NCBI GenBank assembly: GCA_017648525.1 | Contig: JAGCIP010000163.1 | Coordinates: forward strand, 1 to 6,421 | Origin: Clostridia bacterium | GTDB taxonomy: Bacteria > Bacillota > Clostridia > Christensenellales > Borkfalkiaceae | Direction of reading: 5' to 3' | Length of the DNA: 6,421 nucleotides | Part shown: positions 1 through 5,688 of the stretch, in pieces | Position numbering within the stretch: the stretch's first letter is position 1 | Layout of the letters: each line of letters starts with the position of its first letter | Notes under the pieces: model-generated | Database searches by the model: none | What the model was told of the DNA's origin: nothing | Seen by the model: the letters and a program-made list of their open reading frames with translations, nothing else | Position numbers and translations under genes: made by a program

Positions 1-1053
1 ATGTTCGATAAAGAAGCAGACGGCACAATGATTACCACTCACGGTGGCGGTACTTCTAGAAAACGTATGCACGCTTGTAAGGACTATTCTGGTGCGGAAA
101 TTATGAGAACGCTTCGTGATGAAGTGTTAAACAGAAATATTCCCGTAGTAGACTTTACCGCTGCTATTGAAATTATCAAAGATACCGAAGGCAAGGCTGC
201 TGGTGCGGTGTTAATGAATATGGAAACCAAAGATATCTACGTTGCAAAAGCAAAGACGGTAGTTATCGCAACGGGTGGTGCAGGTAGACTTCACTATCAA
301 GGTTTCCCGACTTCTAACCACTACGGTGCAACTGCAGACGGTTTGGTTTTAGGTTATAGAGCAGGTGCTAAACTTCTCTATGCCGACACCTTACAATATC
401 ACCCCACGGGCGTTGCTGAACCTACTCAAATTTTCGGTGCGTTAGTTACTGAAAAAGTTCGTTCACTCGGTGCTCAATTAGTTAACAAAGACGGTGAAGC
501 GTTCGTTTATTCGCTTGAAACTCGTGACGTAACTGCATCTTCTATTATTAGAGAATGTAAAAAGCGTGACAACGGTATTAAGACTACCGACGGCGAAGGC
601 GTATGGCTAGACACTCCTATGATTGAAATGATAGGTGGTGAAGGTACTATTGAAAAACGTATTCCCGCAATGCTCCGTATGTTTGGTAAATACGGTATCG
701 ATATTAGAAAAGACCCGCTTTTAGTTTATCCAACTCTCCACTCTCAAAACGGTGGTTTGGATATTTCTGCAGACGGTATGTGTACCACCGTTCCCAACCT
801 TTTCGTTGCTGGCGAAGCAGTAGGGGGAATCCACGGTAGAAACCGTCTTATGGGTAACAGTTTACTTGATATTATCGTATTCGGTAGAAACGCAGGTAAG
901 AGCGTAGGTAAGATTTACAAAGACGTTGAAGTTAAAGAATTAACTCTTGACCACGTTAAGGCTTTCGACAAAGAACTTAAAGACGCAGGTCTTGAACCTA
1001 CTAAACTTTCTCCGCAATTATTACCTAACTATACTAAACAAGCAAACATCTAA
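1..1053 (+). CDS. Fumarate reductase/succinate dehydrogenase-type flavoprotein, 5'-partial
   Basis: FAD-dependent oxidoreductase of the fumarate reductase/succinate dehydrogenase flavoprotein family, which interconverts fumarate and succinate. The visible 350 residues cover the catalytic part: ATGGAG at 90-95 (FAD domain), YHPTG at 133-137, TRD with R175, LHSQNGG with H247, and HGRNRLMGNSL at 278-288 with R282. By family alignment H134, R175, H247 and R282 match the four catalytic or dicarboxylate-binding residues of E. coli FrdA (H232, R287, H355, R390). The N-terminal GxGxxG nucleotide-binding fold is missing, so the ATG at base 1 is almost certainly an internal Met and the gene begins upstream of the window. 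Only about 55 residues follow the FGRNAG segment, so the helical C-terminal domain of classical SdhA/FrdA is absent; this is probably a short soluble-type or differently partnered enzyme. L-aspartate oxidase is a relative, but the HSQNGG context fits fumarate reductase better. A carrier gene follows 84 bp downstream. Confidence 0.88.
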   Translation: MFDKEADGTMITTHGGGTSRKRMHACKDYSGAEIMRTLRDEVLNRNIPVVDFTAAIEIIKDTEGKAAGAVLMNMETKDIYVAKAKTVVIATGGAGRLHYQGFPTSNHYGATADGLVLGYRAGAKLLYADTLQYHPTGVAEPTQIFGALVTEKVRSLGAQLVNKDGEAFVYSLETRDVTASSIIRECKKRDNGIKTTDGEGVWLDTPMIEMIGGEGTIEKRIPAMLRMFGKYGIDIRKDPLLVYPTLHSQNGGLDISADGMCTTVPNLFVAGEAVGGIHGRNRLMGNSLLDIIVFGRNAGKSVGKIYKDVEVKELTLDHVKAFDKELKDAGLEPTKLSPQLLPNYTKQANI

Positions 1054-1060
1054 AAATCAC

Positions 1061-1088
1061 GCCCGACGATAAATATTTATCGCCGGGT
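1061..1088 (+). other. Intercistronic hairpin without U-tract
   Basis: An inverted repeat follows the flavoprotein stop codon: CCCG (1062-1065) pairs with CGGG (1084-1087), and CGATAAA (1067-1073) with TTTATCG (1076-1082), with one A-C mismatch between the two helices and an AT-rich tip. No run of T follows (TATAAGTATG instead), so it does not look like an efficient intrinsic terminator. It more likely protects the upstream mRNA 3' end or acts as a partial attenuator that lowers expression of the downstream carrier gene. Confidence 0.5.
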
Positions 1089-1127
1089 ATAAGTATGTGT
1101 ATAAAGGGAATTGATGAAATAATTTTT

Positions 1128-1132
1128 AGGAG
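1128..1132 (+). promoter_or_regulatory. Ribosome binding site of the carrier gene
   Basis: AGGAG lies 5 nt upstream of the ATG at 1138, in TTTTTAGGAGTTATTATG. It fixes the start codon of the AAEx-family carrier. No convincing separate promoter was seen in the 84-bp gap, which fits co-transcription with the flavoprotein gene. Confidence 0.8.
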
Positions 1133-1137
1133 TTATT

Positions 1138-2484
1138 ATGGAAAAGGAAAATAAAAAGAGCCTTAAATGGCTTTGGATTTTGATTGCACTTGTTGCAGTG
1201 GCAGGAGTAGGCGTTTGGTGTGGCATCAATGCAGGGCAATCTGAAAAGGGAGTTAGTAGCGTCTTTGGTTTACCTGCTCTTTTGACTGGTATATTTGTAG
1301 TTACGGCGCTTGGCTATTTATTAGGTAGAATTACTATTAAAGGTGTTAATTTAGGTACGGCTGGCGTATTCTTGGTTGCAATTTTATTCGGTTATCTTTG
1401 CACTTTAATACCTAGCGACTTGCCCATTCTCAACGCTCTTCGTTTAGAAGCAGGCAAGGGGAACACAACTTATTATAAAAGCGTTATTCAAAACGTTGGT
1501 CTAGTTTTATTCGTTGGTTCGGTTGGCTTTATTGCAGGTCCTAAATTTTTTAGAGATTTAAAGAAAAACTTTAAGACTTATATTGTAATGGGCGTTGCCG
1601 TTATCTTAATCGGAACAGCAGTTACCGTTGCTTTCGTTTTAATATCGCCGTATGGCTCTGATTTCTGGGCAGGCGTTTTATCTGGCTCACTTACCACGAC
1701 CCCAGGTTATTCTGCTGCTCAAGAAGCAATGAAAGCGTTGGGTATGAGCGACACGTTGGTTACGCTTGGGCACGCAATCGCATATCCTTTCGGTGTTGTA
1801 GGCGTTGTTTTATTCGTTCAACTTCTCCCCAAATTCCTTAAATCAAATATGGCTTATGAAAGGGGATTGTTAAAACCCGAAGTTATGGAAGAAAGAGAAA
1901 ATAAAGAAGAAAAGAAACTCTTTAAGTGTGACGATTTTGGTTTCACCGCACTTGCTCTTGCAGTCGTTGCAGGTTTAATTCTTGGCGGTATTAAAATCCC
2001 ACTATTTAACGGTATTAACTTCTCTCTCGGAACAACGGGTGGCGTTCTTATTATGTGTTTGGTATTCGGTCACTTTGGCAGAATAGGTAGCCTTTCATTA
2101 GAAATTCCTACCGCAACCGTAAAGGCACTTAAAGAATTAGGACTTATGTTATTCCTTATCGGCGCAGGTGTTGACGGTGGTGTTAGCCTTGTTTCTGCTG
2201 TTGGTGATGATGCAAGTATCGTCGCTTGGGGCTTTATCGGTGGCGTAGTAATTACGATTATACCTATGGTTGTTGGTTTCTTCCTTGGCAAATATTTACT
2301 CAAATTACCGCTCCTTGCAAACCTTGGCTCAATTACCGGCGGTATGACTTCAACTCCCGCTCTCGGCACTTTGATTTCAACTGCTGAAACTGATGACGTT
2401 GCTGGTGCTTACGCATCTACCTATCCTATCGCACTCGTTTTAATCGTTATTGCTTGTAACTTACTCATAAACTTAATGATGTAA
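1138..2484 (+). CDS. AAEx-family (AspT/SucE1-like) dicarboxylate exchanger or exporter
   Basis: Polytopic inner-membrane carrier, 448 residues, of the aspartate:alanine exchanger family (Asp-Al_Ex domains, YidE/YbjL-type duplication). Known members exchange aspartate for alanine (AspT) or export succinate (SucE1). The protein is an internal duplication: GYLLGRITIKGVNLGTAG (59-76) corresponds to GLILGGIKIPLFNGINFSLG (279-298). Each half carries the family's signature loop, GSLTTTPGYSAA at 183-194 and GGMTSTPALG at 401-410. Hydrophobic segments run from about 11-30 to 430-447. The central cytoplasmic linker (about 235-265, KSNMAYERG to EEKKLFK) is only some 30 charged residues, whereas typical members of about 540-560 residues carry TrkA_C/RCK-type domains there. 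The start is fixed by the AGGAG box. Its position after a fumarate reductase-like gene favours succinate or another C4-dicarboxylate as substrate; that assignment is inference. Confidence 0.88.
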   Translation: MEKENKKSLKWLWILIALVAVAGVGVWCGINAGQSEKGVSSVFGLPALLTGIFVVTALGYLLGRITIKGVNLGTAGVFLVAILFGYLCTLIPSDLPILNALRLEAGKGNTTYYKSVIQNVGLVLFVGSVGFIAGPKFFRDLKKNFKTYIVMGVAVILIGTAVTVAFVLISPYGSDFWAGVLSGSLTTTPGYSAAQEAMKALGMSDTLVTLGHAIAYPFGVVGVVLFVQLLPKFLKSNMAYERGLLKPEVMEERENKEEKKLFKCDDFGFTALALAVVAGLILGGIKIPLFNGINFSLGTTGGVLIMCLVFGHFGRIGSLSLEIPTATVKALKELGLMLFLIGAGVDGGVSLVSAVGDDASIVAWGFIGGVVITIIPMVVGFFLGKYLLKLPLLANLGSITGGMTSTPALGTLISTAETDDVAGAYASTYPIALVLIVIACNLLINLMM

Positions 2485-2502
2485 TTAAATAAAAGGCAAA
2501 TA

Positions 2503-2537
2503 AAAACGCCCCGTAGTAAAAAACTACGGGGCGTTTT
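2503..2537. terminator. Bidirectional rho-independent terminator between convergent genes
   Basis: A perfect 15-bp stem, AAAACGCCCCGTAGT (2503-2517) pairing with ACTACGGGGCGTTTT (2523-2537), has an AAAAA loop. The GC-rich core is flanked by A residues on one side and T residues on the other, so it can terminate both the plus-strand carrier transcript and the minus-strand hydrogenase transcript. It lies 18 bp past the carrier stop codon and 10 bp past the hydrogenase stop codon. Confidence 0.93.
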
Positions 2538-2547
2538 AACTTATAAA

Positions 2548-3978
2548 TTATTTATTGTTTAGTGCGTCAACTGCGTGTGAAATTTGGTTGTGGCTTGCAA
2601 GCCGTCCGTGTTTGTCAATTTTTAGTTTATTAATTTCGCCATGGGTTAAACAACCTGCACCACCTATGCATCCGCCAACGCACGCCATACCTTCAATAAA
2701 ATTACCGTCGAGTATGCGTTTAGTCGCTTTAAGGAGCGCAACTCTGCACGCTTCAATTCCGTCGCACGGCACGGCTTTAAGGTCAAAACCTTCTAAACCA
2801 CTTTCCTTAATGCCTTCAGCAACCGCCTCTGAAAGTCCGCAACTCCTTGCAAAAATTCTACCATAATATGACGCATTGTCAATATCTTCTTCTGGCAAAG
2901 TGGTAATTTCAATATTTTTACTGTCAAACAATGCTTGCAATTCTTCAAAAGTGATAACTGTGTCGACGTATGGCGCAACTTCTTCCTTTTTAAACTCCAT
3001 CTTCTTAGCCGTGCAAGGTCCTATAAATACAACTTTTGCAGTCGGATCGTCTTGTTTAATGCGTTTAGCGATAGTAGCCATAGGAGATAGGTTGTGCGAA
3101 ATGAATTCAGTTAAGTCGGGGAATTGCTTTTTAACGTAAGAAACAAAAGCGGGGCAACAAGAACTTGTTAAAAATCCCTTTTCAGTAAGTTCTTTTGCTT
3201 CGGCAAGCGCAACTATATCTGCACCTAGTGCCGCTTCAACTATGTCGTAAAAACCTAATTCTTTAATACCTTTAAGCACCTGCCCAAGTTTAGCGTAAAC
3301 AAATTGACTAGCAATGGTAGGTGCAACCACAGCATATACTTTATAGTTAGTGTTTTGCTGGCTTTCTTTAATGTAGTTAATTACGTTTAGAATATAGGAT
3401 TTGTCGTTAATAGCACCCCACGGGCATTGATAAACGCACGCCCCGCAAGAGATGCACTTTTCGTCGTTAATTTTCGCCGCTTTGTTTTCGTCCATAGAAA
3501 TTGCTTTAACCTTGCAGGCTTGCTCACACGGACGCTTATGATTGATTATTGCGCTGTAAGGGCAAACTTTAGAACAAAGTCCACATTCAACGCATTTTTC
3601 CTTATCTATATGTGCTTTAAGGTTAGCGTCAATGGTTATGGCACCCTTTTTACAAACGTCTTCGCAACGGTGTGCAAGACAGCCCCTGCAAGCACCCGTA
3701 ACTTCATAGCCACCCATAGGACACTCGTCGCATGCAATGTCTATAACTTCTATTACGTTGTTGTTTTCAGGCGTTCCGCCCATTGCAAGTTTAACACGCT
3801 CTGCAACTATTGCTTGTTCCTTGTAAACGCAACAGCGCATAGTGGGGGACTTGCCGGGCACTATGATTTTAGGGATATTGATTAAGTTTTCAGTAAGCGT
3901 GCCCTCCCAAGCAAATTTTGCAACTTCTTTAAGTACACGATATTTTAAGTGTTGAACTTTAGTGTCAAATTTTCTCAT
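2548..3978 (-). CDS. Monomeric [FeFe] hydrogenase, group B type
   Basis: Ferredoxin-dependent [FeFe] hydrogenase, 476 residues, presumably cytoplasmic (no signal peptide). A Cys-rich N-terminal part holds MRCC (47-50), CDEC (83-86), CRGCLAHRCEDVC (97-109), CVECGLCSKVC (129-139), CEQAC (151-155) and CISCGACVYQC (175-185), enough for several electron-relay [4Fe-4S] clusters. The H-cluster domain carries TSSCCPAF (271-278), GPCTAKKMEF (320-329) and EGMACVGGC (429-437). By comparison with Clostridium pasteurianum CpI, C275, C322, C433 and C437 are the H-cluster ligands; C274 matches the proton-relay Cys, K325 the dithiolate-contacting Lys and E328 a proton-path Glu. The Met preceding the second ligand Cys in CpI (MPC) is Gly here (GPC). 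This, with the N-terminal Cys layout, fits group B rather than group A; the physiological role of group B is poorly settled. The minus-strand leader has only a weak GCGGA about 11 nt upstream of the ATG. H-cluster maturation genes are not in the window. Confidence 0.93.
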   Translation of the reverse strand: MRKFDTKVQHLKYRVLKEVAKFAWEGTLTENLINIPKIIVPGKSPTMRCCVYKEQAIVAERVKLAMGGTPENNNVIEVIDIACDECPMGGYEVTGACRGCLAHRCEDVCKKGAITIDANLKAHIDKEKCVECGLCSKVCPYSAIINHKRPCEQACKVKAISMDENKAAKINDEKCISCGACVYQCPWGAINDKSYILNVINYIKESQQNTNYKVYAVVAPTIASQFVYAKLGQVLKGIKELGFYDIVEAALGADIVALAEAKELTEKGFLTSSCCPAFVSYVKKQFPDLTEFISHNLSPMATIAKRIKQDDPTAKVVFIGPCTAKKMEFKKEEVAPYVDTVITFEELQALFDSKNIEITTLPEEDIDNASYYGRIFARSCGLSEAVAEGIKESGLEGFDLKAVPCDGIEACRVALLKATKRILDGNFIEGMACVGGCIGGAGCLTHGEINKLKIDKHGRLASHNQISHAVDALNNK

Positions 3979-4021
3979 AACTATATATTCCGCTTAGACT
4001 TTCAATTTTATTAACATAGAC

Positions 4022-4050
4022 TTGATACAGTATAACATATTTAATATGTT
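4022..4050 (+). promoter_or_regulatory. Possible plus-strand promoter of the VanW-domain gene
   Basis: TTGATA (4022-4027), a 17-bp spacer and TATGTT (4045-4050) form a moderate promoter back to back with the minus-strand hydrogenase promoter, sharing the same palindrome. An alternative -10, TATAAA at 4076-4081, has a poor -35 match (TTCAAG at 4053-4058). Either could transcribe the gene starting at 4120; which is used cannot be decided from sequence. Confidence 0.4.
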
Positions 4051-4057
4051 ATTTCAA
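4029..4057 (-). promoter_or_regulatory. Sigma-A-type promoter of the hydrogenase gene
   Basis: Read on the minus strand, TTGAAA (4057-4052) is followed by exactly 17 bp and TATACT (4034-4029). Five of six bases match each hexamer consensus and the spacing is ideal. The expected start point near 4021 gives a leader of about 40 nt before the hydrogenase ATG at 3978. A perfect palindrome fills the spacer and overlaps the edges of both hexamers, so bound protein would block polymerase. Confidence 0.75.
4032..4052. promoter_or_regulatory. Perfect 21-bp palindrome, operator candidate
   Basis: ATAACATATT (4032-4041) and AATATGTTAT (4043-4052) are exact reverse complements around a single T at 4042. 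The dyad lies between the divergent hydrogenase and VanW-domain genes and covers the spacer of the hydrogenase promoter plus the inner edges of both hexamers. It does not match the usual Rex, Fur or PerR consensus as I know them, so the regulator is not identified. Confidence 0.7.
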
Positions 4058-4119
4058 GCAAAAAAATACGTGTGTTATAAATTTTTAGCGGTATAAAGCG
4101 CATACTTAATGTTAAAGAT

Positions 4120-4989
4120 ATGTTAAAGAGTTTAAAGAAAAATATTGTTTTAACGCAAGCGGTTTTAATTGTTTTTGTGCTCATATGCACGGCTAATTTA
4201 GGTGTTGTAAGAAAGGTAAACGCTATGCCTTTTTATGATTTAAGACCACAAGAGATGGTTTTAAGGGCGGAATTTTGCACTTATTATTCTTCGTCTACAA
4301 GCGAGAGAAAGCATAATATTATGCTTGCGTCAAAGGCGCTTAATAATACTTTTATAGACGTTGGTGCGGAATTTTCTTTTAATTTAACAGTAGGCGAGCG
4401 TACGGCCAAAAAAGGTTATAAGACTAGCAAAATAATCGTGGCGGGCGAATTTGTAGACGGGGTAGGCGGTGGCGTTTGTCAAGTTTCTACAACGCTTTAT
4501 AACGCTGTGTTACTAGCGGGATTGAAAGTTCTAGAATACCATCCGCATAGTTTGCCCGTTTCTTACGTAGCACCGTCTTTTGACGCTATGGTAAATTCTA
4601 ATTCTGCAGATTTAAGGTTTATGAATAATACGCATAATCCTTTGATTATTAAAACAAGTGCAGACGAGCAAAAACTTGTGGTTAAAATATATGGTGAAAA
4701 ATTAACGGAAACTTACGTTAGAAAAAGCCAAATTACTGAAAAAATTGCTCCGCCAGAATATCAAGTCGTACTTGATGAAAGGGGAGAGTTTCCCGACCTT
4801 TTTGAAGGGGAAAGCAGAGTGATTAAATACGCAAAAGAAGGTTATAAAAGCGAAGGGTATATTATAGTTATGAGAAAAGGAGAACAAGTTGCGGTTAAAA
4901 AAATTCGCACGGACAAATACGCACCGTCACAAGGGAAAATAGTAGTTGGAACTATGGTTAAAGAAGTAGAAAATAGTAAAAGCGAGTAA
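4120..4989 (+). CDS. VanW-family exported or membrane-anchored protein with G5-like C-terminus
   Basis: 289-residue protein of the VanW family, which occurs in vancomycin-resistance clusters but is widespread in Firmicutes without resistance. Its biochemical function is not established, and a cell-envelope role is the usual assumption. Residues 1-8 are basic (MLKSLKKN), and about 9-29 are hydrophobic, forming a signal peptide or anchor. The VanW domain spans roughly 60-195, with the hallmark GGGVCQVSTTLYNA at 116-129, FSFN at 85-88, YHPHSLPVSYV at 140-150 and a following NNTHNPL segment. Residues about 210-278 resemble a G5-type domain, ending in YAPSQGKIVVGT. The ATG at 4120 keeps the signal segment, but no clear Shine-Dalgarno precedes it (TTAAAGATATG), so initiation may be weak. 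Nothing nearby (VanA-, VanH- or VanX-like) suggests glycopeptide resistance; the gene is divergent from the hydrogenase. Confidence 0.88.
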   Translation: MLKSLKKNIVLTQAVLIVFVLICTANLGVVRKVNAMPFYDLRPQEMVLRAEFCTYYSSSTSERKHNIMLASKALNNTFIDVGAEFSFNLTVGERTAKKGYKTSKIIVAGEFVDGVGGGVCQVSTTLYNAVLLAGLKVLEYHPHSLPVSYVAPSFDAMVNSNSADLRFMNNTHNPLIIKTSADEQKLVVKIYGEKLTETYVRKSQITEKIAPPEYQVVLDERGEFPDLFEGESRVIKYAKEGYKSEGYIIVMRKGEQVAVKKIRTDKYAPSQGKIVVGTMVKEVENSKSE

Positions 4990-5025
4990 ATTAAAAAATA
5001 AATCTTGTAAAATATATAAAAAACT

Positions 5026-5054
5026 TTGACAAAAGCAAAAAATTGTGATAACAT
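5026..5054 (+). promoter_or_regulatory. Promoter ahead of the tRNA-Ser region
   Basis: A consensus TTGACA (5026-5031), a 17-bp spacer and TAACAT (5049-5054) lie in the AT-rich gap after the VanW-domain gene. Transcription would begin near 5061 and run first into the partial tRNA-Ser copy at 5103, then to the complete tRNA at 5275. No comparably good promoter is visible directly ahead of the complete tRNA, so this is the best candidate for driving it. Confidence 0.65.
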
Positions 5055-5057
5055 AAC

Positions 5058-5078
5058 ATAGCACTAAAAAAGTGCTAT
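5058..5078 (+). other. Leader hairpin or weak terminator before the tRNA region
   Basis: ATAGCACT (5058-5065) pairs with AGTGCTAT (5071-5078) around AAAAA, followed by TTTAAATTT rather than a solid T-run. It could end read-through from the VanW-domain gene, or form the very 5' end of the tRNA precursor, since the expected transcription start falls within its left arm. Confidence 0.5.
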
Positions 5079-5102
5079 TTAAATTTAAGCAATAAGAGAG
5101 CA

Positions 5103-5128
5103 ATGGAGAAATACCCAAGAGGCTCAAG
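5103..5128 (+). pseudogene. Truncated tRNA-Ser copy (5' part only)
   Basis: These 26 bases are identical to 5273-5298, the start of the complete tRNA-Ser. They cover the acceptor 5' strand GGAGAAA (5105-5111), the CCC of the D stem and the D-loop sequence. After 5128 the sequence departs: no anticodon arm, no T arm with TTCGA and no TTTCTCC partner for the acceptor stem can be found before 5272. It is therefore a tRNA fragment, not a working tRNA. A good promoter lies upstream, so the fragment is probably transcribed as the leading part of the tRNA precursor. Confidence 0.75.
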
Positions 5129-5272
5129 AGTGCGTCCACTCTCGTACCAAAGGTACTCGCGGGCTTTTGCTACAAATCGTCCACAGGATAATTTGCTTAA
5201 CGCGTCGCCCCCCTGCTACTTAGCAGTGGAGCAGAAGTAAAAATTTTATAACAAAAAAACATATAGAGTAGT
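5127..5272 (+). repeat. Hairpin-rich insert between the two tRNA-Ser 5' ends
   Basis: About 145 bp, locally more GC-rich than its AT-rich surroundings, lies between two copies of the 26-bp tRNA-Ser start. It contains AGAGTG/CACTCT (5127-5132 with 5137-5142), GTACC/GGTAC (5144-5148 with 5152-5156) and CTGCT/AGCAG (5213-5217 with 5222-5226). CGCG at 5158-5161 and 5201-5204 could close a domain. The stretch CCCCTGCTA (5210-5218) also occurs in the anticodon arm of the complete tRNA. No plausible gene is present. It looks like a small structured intergenic repeat or the scar of an integrated element. Confidence 0.5.
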
Positions 5273-5274
5273 AT

Positions 5275-5366
5275 GGAGAAATACCCAAGAGGCTCAAGGG
5301 GCTCCCCTGCTAAGGGAGTAGTATGTGATACACGTAGCGAGGGTTCGAAGCCCTCTTTCTCCGCCA
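5275..5366 (+). tRNA. tRNA-Ser (anticodon GCU)
   Basis: Complete class II tRNA of 92 nt including encoded CCA. The acceptor stem is GGAGAAA (5275-5281) with TTTCTCC (5356-5362), then discriminator G5363 and CCA 5364-5366. The D arm is built on CCC (5284-5286) and GGG (5298-5300). The anticodon stem CTCCC (5302-5306)/GGGAG (5314-5318) encloses the loop CTGCTAA with anticodon GCT at 5309-5311, which reads AGC and AGU. The long variable arm has GTAT/ATAC (5321-5324 with 5328-5331). The T arm is GAGGG (5339-5343), TTCGAAG, CCCTC (5351-5355). The extended variable arm and G discriminator are serine hallmarks. The first 26 bases of the repeat containing its 5' end also occur at 5103. Confidence 0.96.
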
Positions 5367-5403
5367 CTAAAAAAGGATACCATAGAGGTATCCTTTTTTA
5401 GTG
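5365..5403 (+). terminator. Rho-independent terminator of tRNA-Ser
   Basis: GGATACC (5375-5381) pairs with GGTATCC (5387-5393). The stem continues through AAAAAA/TTTTTT and outward to 17 bp (5365-5381 with 5387-5403) around an ATAGA loop. The T-run at 5394-5399 completes a standard terminator. The base of the stem overlaps the CCA end of the tRNA. Confidence 0.9.
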
Positions 5404-5415
5404 TTGAAAAATAGT

Positions 5416-5549
5416 AGAGGGATTTGGACGAAGTCCTTCGTAGTGAAACGTAGAAGCATTAGGAGAAAATTTGCTTGCAAATTTCCCGTAGGGTAAACAG
5501 TGGTCACCCACTGTTTATCGGGTATGGGCGCACAGGCGCCAAATCCTCT
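5416..5549 (+). repeat. Multi-hairpin structured element downstream of tRNA-Ser
   Basis: A closing helix joins AGAGG-G-ATTTGG (5416-5427, one extra G) to CCAAATCCTCT (5539-5549). Inside are several hairpins: CGAA/TTCG (5429-5432 with 5437-5440), AAATTTGC/GCAAATTT (5467-5474 with 5477-5484), TAAACAGTGG/CCACTGTTTA (5494-5503 with 5508-5517, loop TCAC) and GGCGC/GCGCC (5527-5531 with 5536-5540, loop ACAG). CCCG 5485-5488 can also pair with CGGG 5519-5522. It is immediately followed by TCTCCGCCA, like the end of tRNA-Ser, and then a terminator. No separate promoter is obvious. It may be an interspersed palindromic repeat or a structured RNA; I do not recognise a named family. Confidence 0.55.
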
Positions 5550-5559
5550 CCTCTCCGCC

Positions 5560-5608
5560 AAAAGAGATTGTATTCTAATAACGGATACAATCTCTTTTAT
5601 TTTTTTTA
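5560..5608 (+). terminator. Strong rho-independent terminator
   Basis: AAAAGAGATTGTAT (5560-5573) pairs perfectly with ATACAATCTCTTTT (5585-5598) over 14 bp with an 11-nt loop, followed by ATTTTTTTT. It ends transcription coming from the tRNA and structured-repeat region and insulates the accessory gene downstream. Confidence 0.9.
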
Positions 5609-5688
5609 TAAAGGCGTTGCTGGGATTATCATAAAATGAAGAATTTTAAAACCTCTTTTTACCTATTAAAAATATTTAATTATTTTTT

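Noticed and set aside
1..1053. L-aspartate oxidase (NadB) instead of fumarate reductase
   Set aside because: The families are related, but the LHSQNGG segment, the short C-terminus and the dicarboxylate-type carrier neighbour fit fumarate reductase better. No other NAD biosynthesis gene is visible.
2070..2369. Minus-strand open frame of 99 codons
   Set aside because: It lies opposite the second half of the AAEx carrier, whose membrane segments and GGMTSTPALG motif support the plus strand.
3427..3885. Plus-strand open frame of 152 codons
   Set aside because: It is entirely antisense to the cysteine-rich part of the hydrogenase, which has clear motifs. The other plus-strand frames at 2555-2866 and 2876-3139 are the same kind of shadow.
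4032..4052. A Rex, Fur or PerR operator
   Set aside because: The arms do not match the consensus of these regulators as I know them, so the site is left unassigned.
5105..5200. A second complete tRNA-Ser
   Set aside because: The 5' strand of the acceptor stem is intact, but no anticodon stem, T arm or TTTCTCC partner can be placed after 5128.
5367..5561. Minus-strand open frame of 64 codons across the structured element
   Set aside because: It coincides with hairpins and terminator arms, has no ribosome binding site that I can see, and its sequence is explained by the repeat structure. Such frames are typical false calls in palindromic repeats.
5000..5600. CRISPR array
   Set aside because: The repeated units are two tRNA-derived copies and unrelated hairpins. 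There are no regularly spaced repeats with unique spacers of even length.
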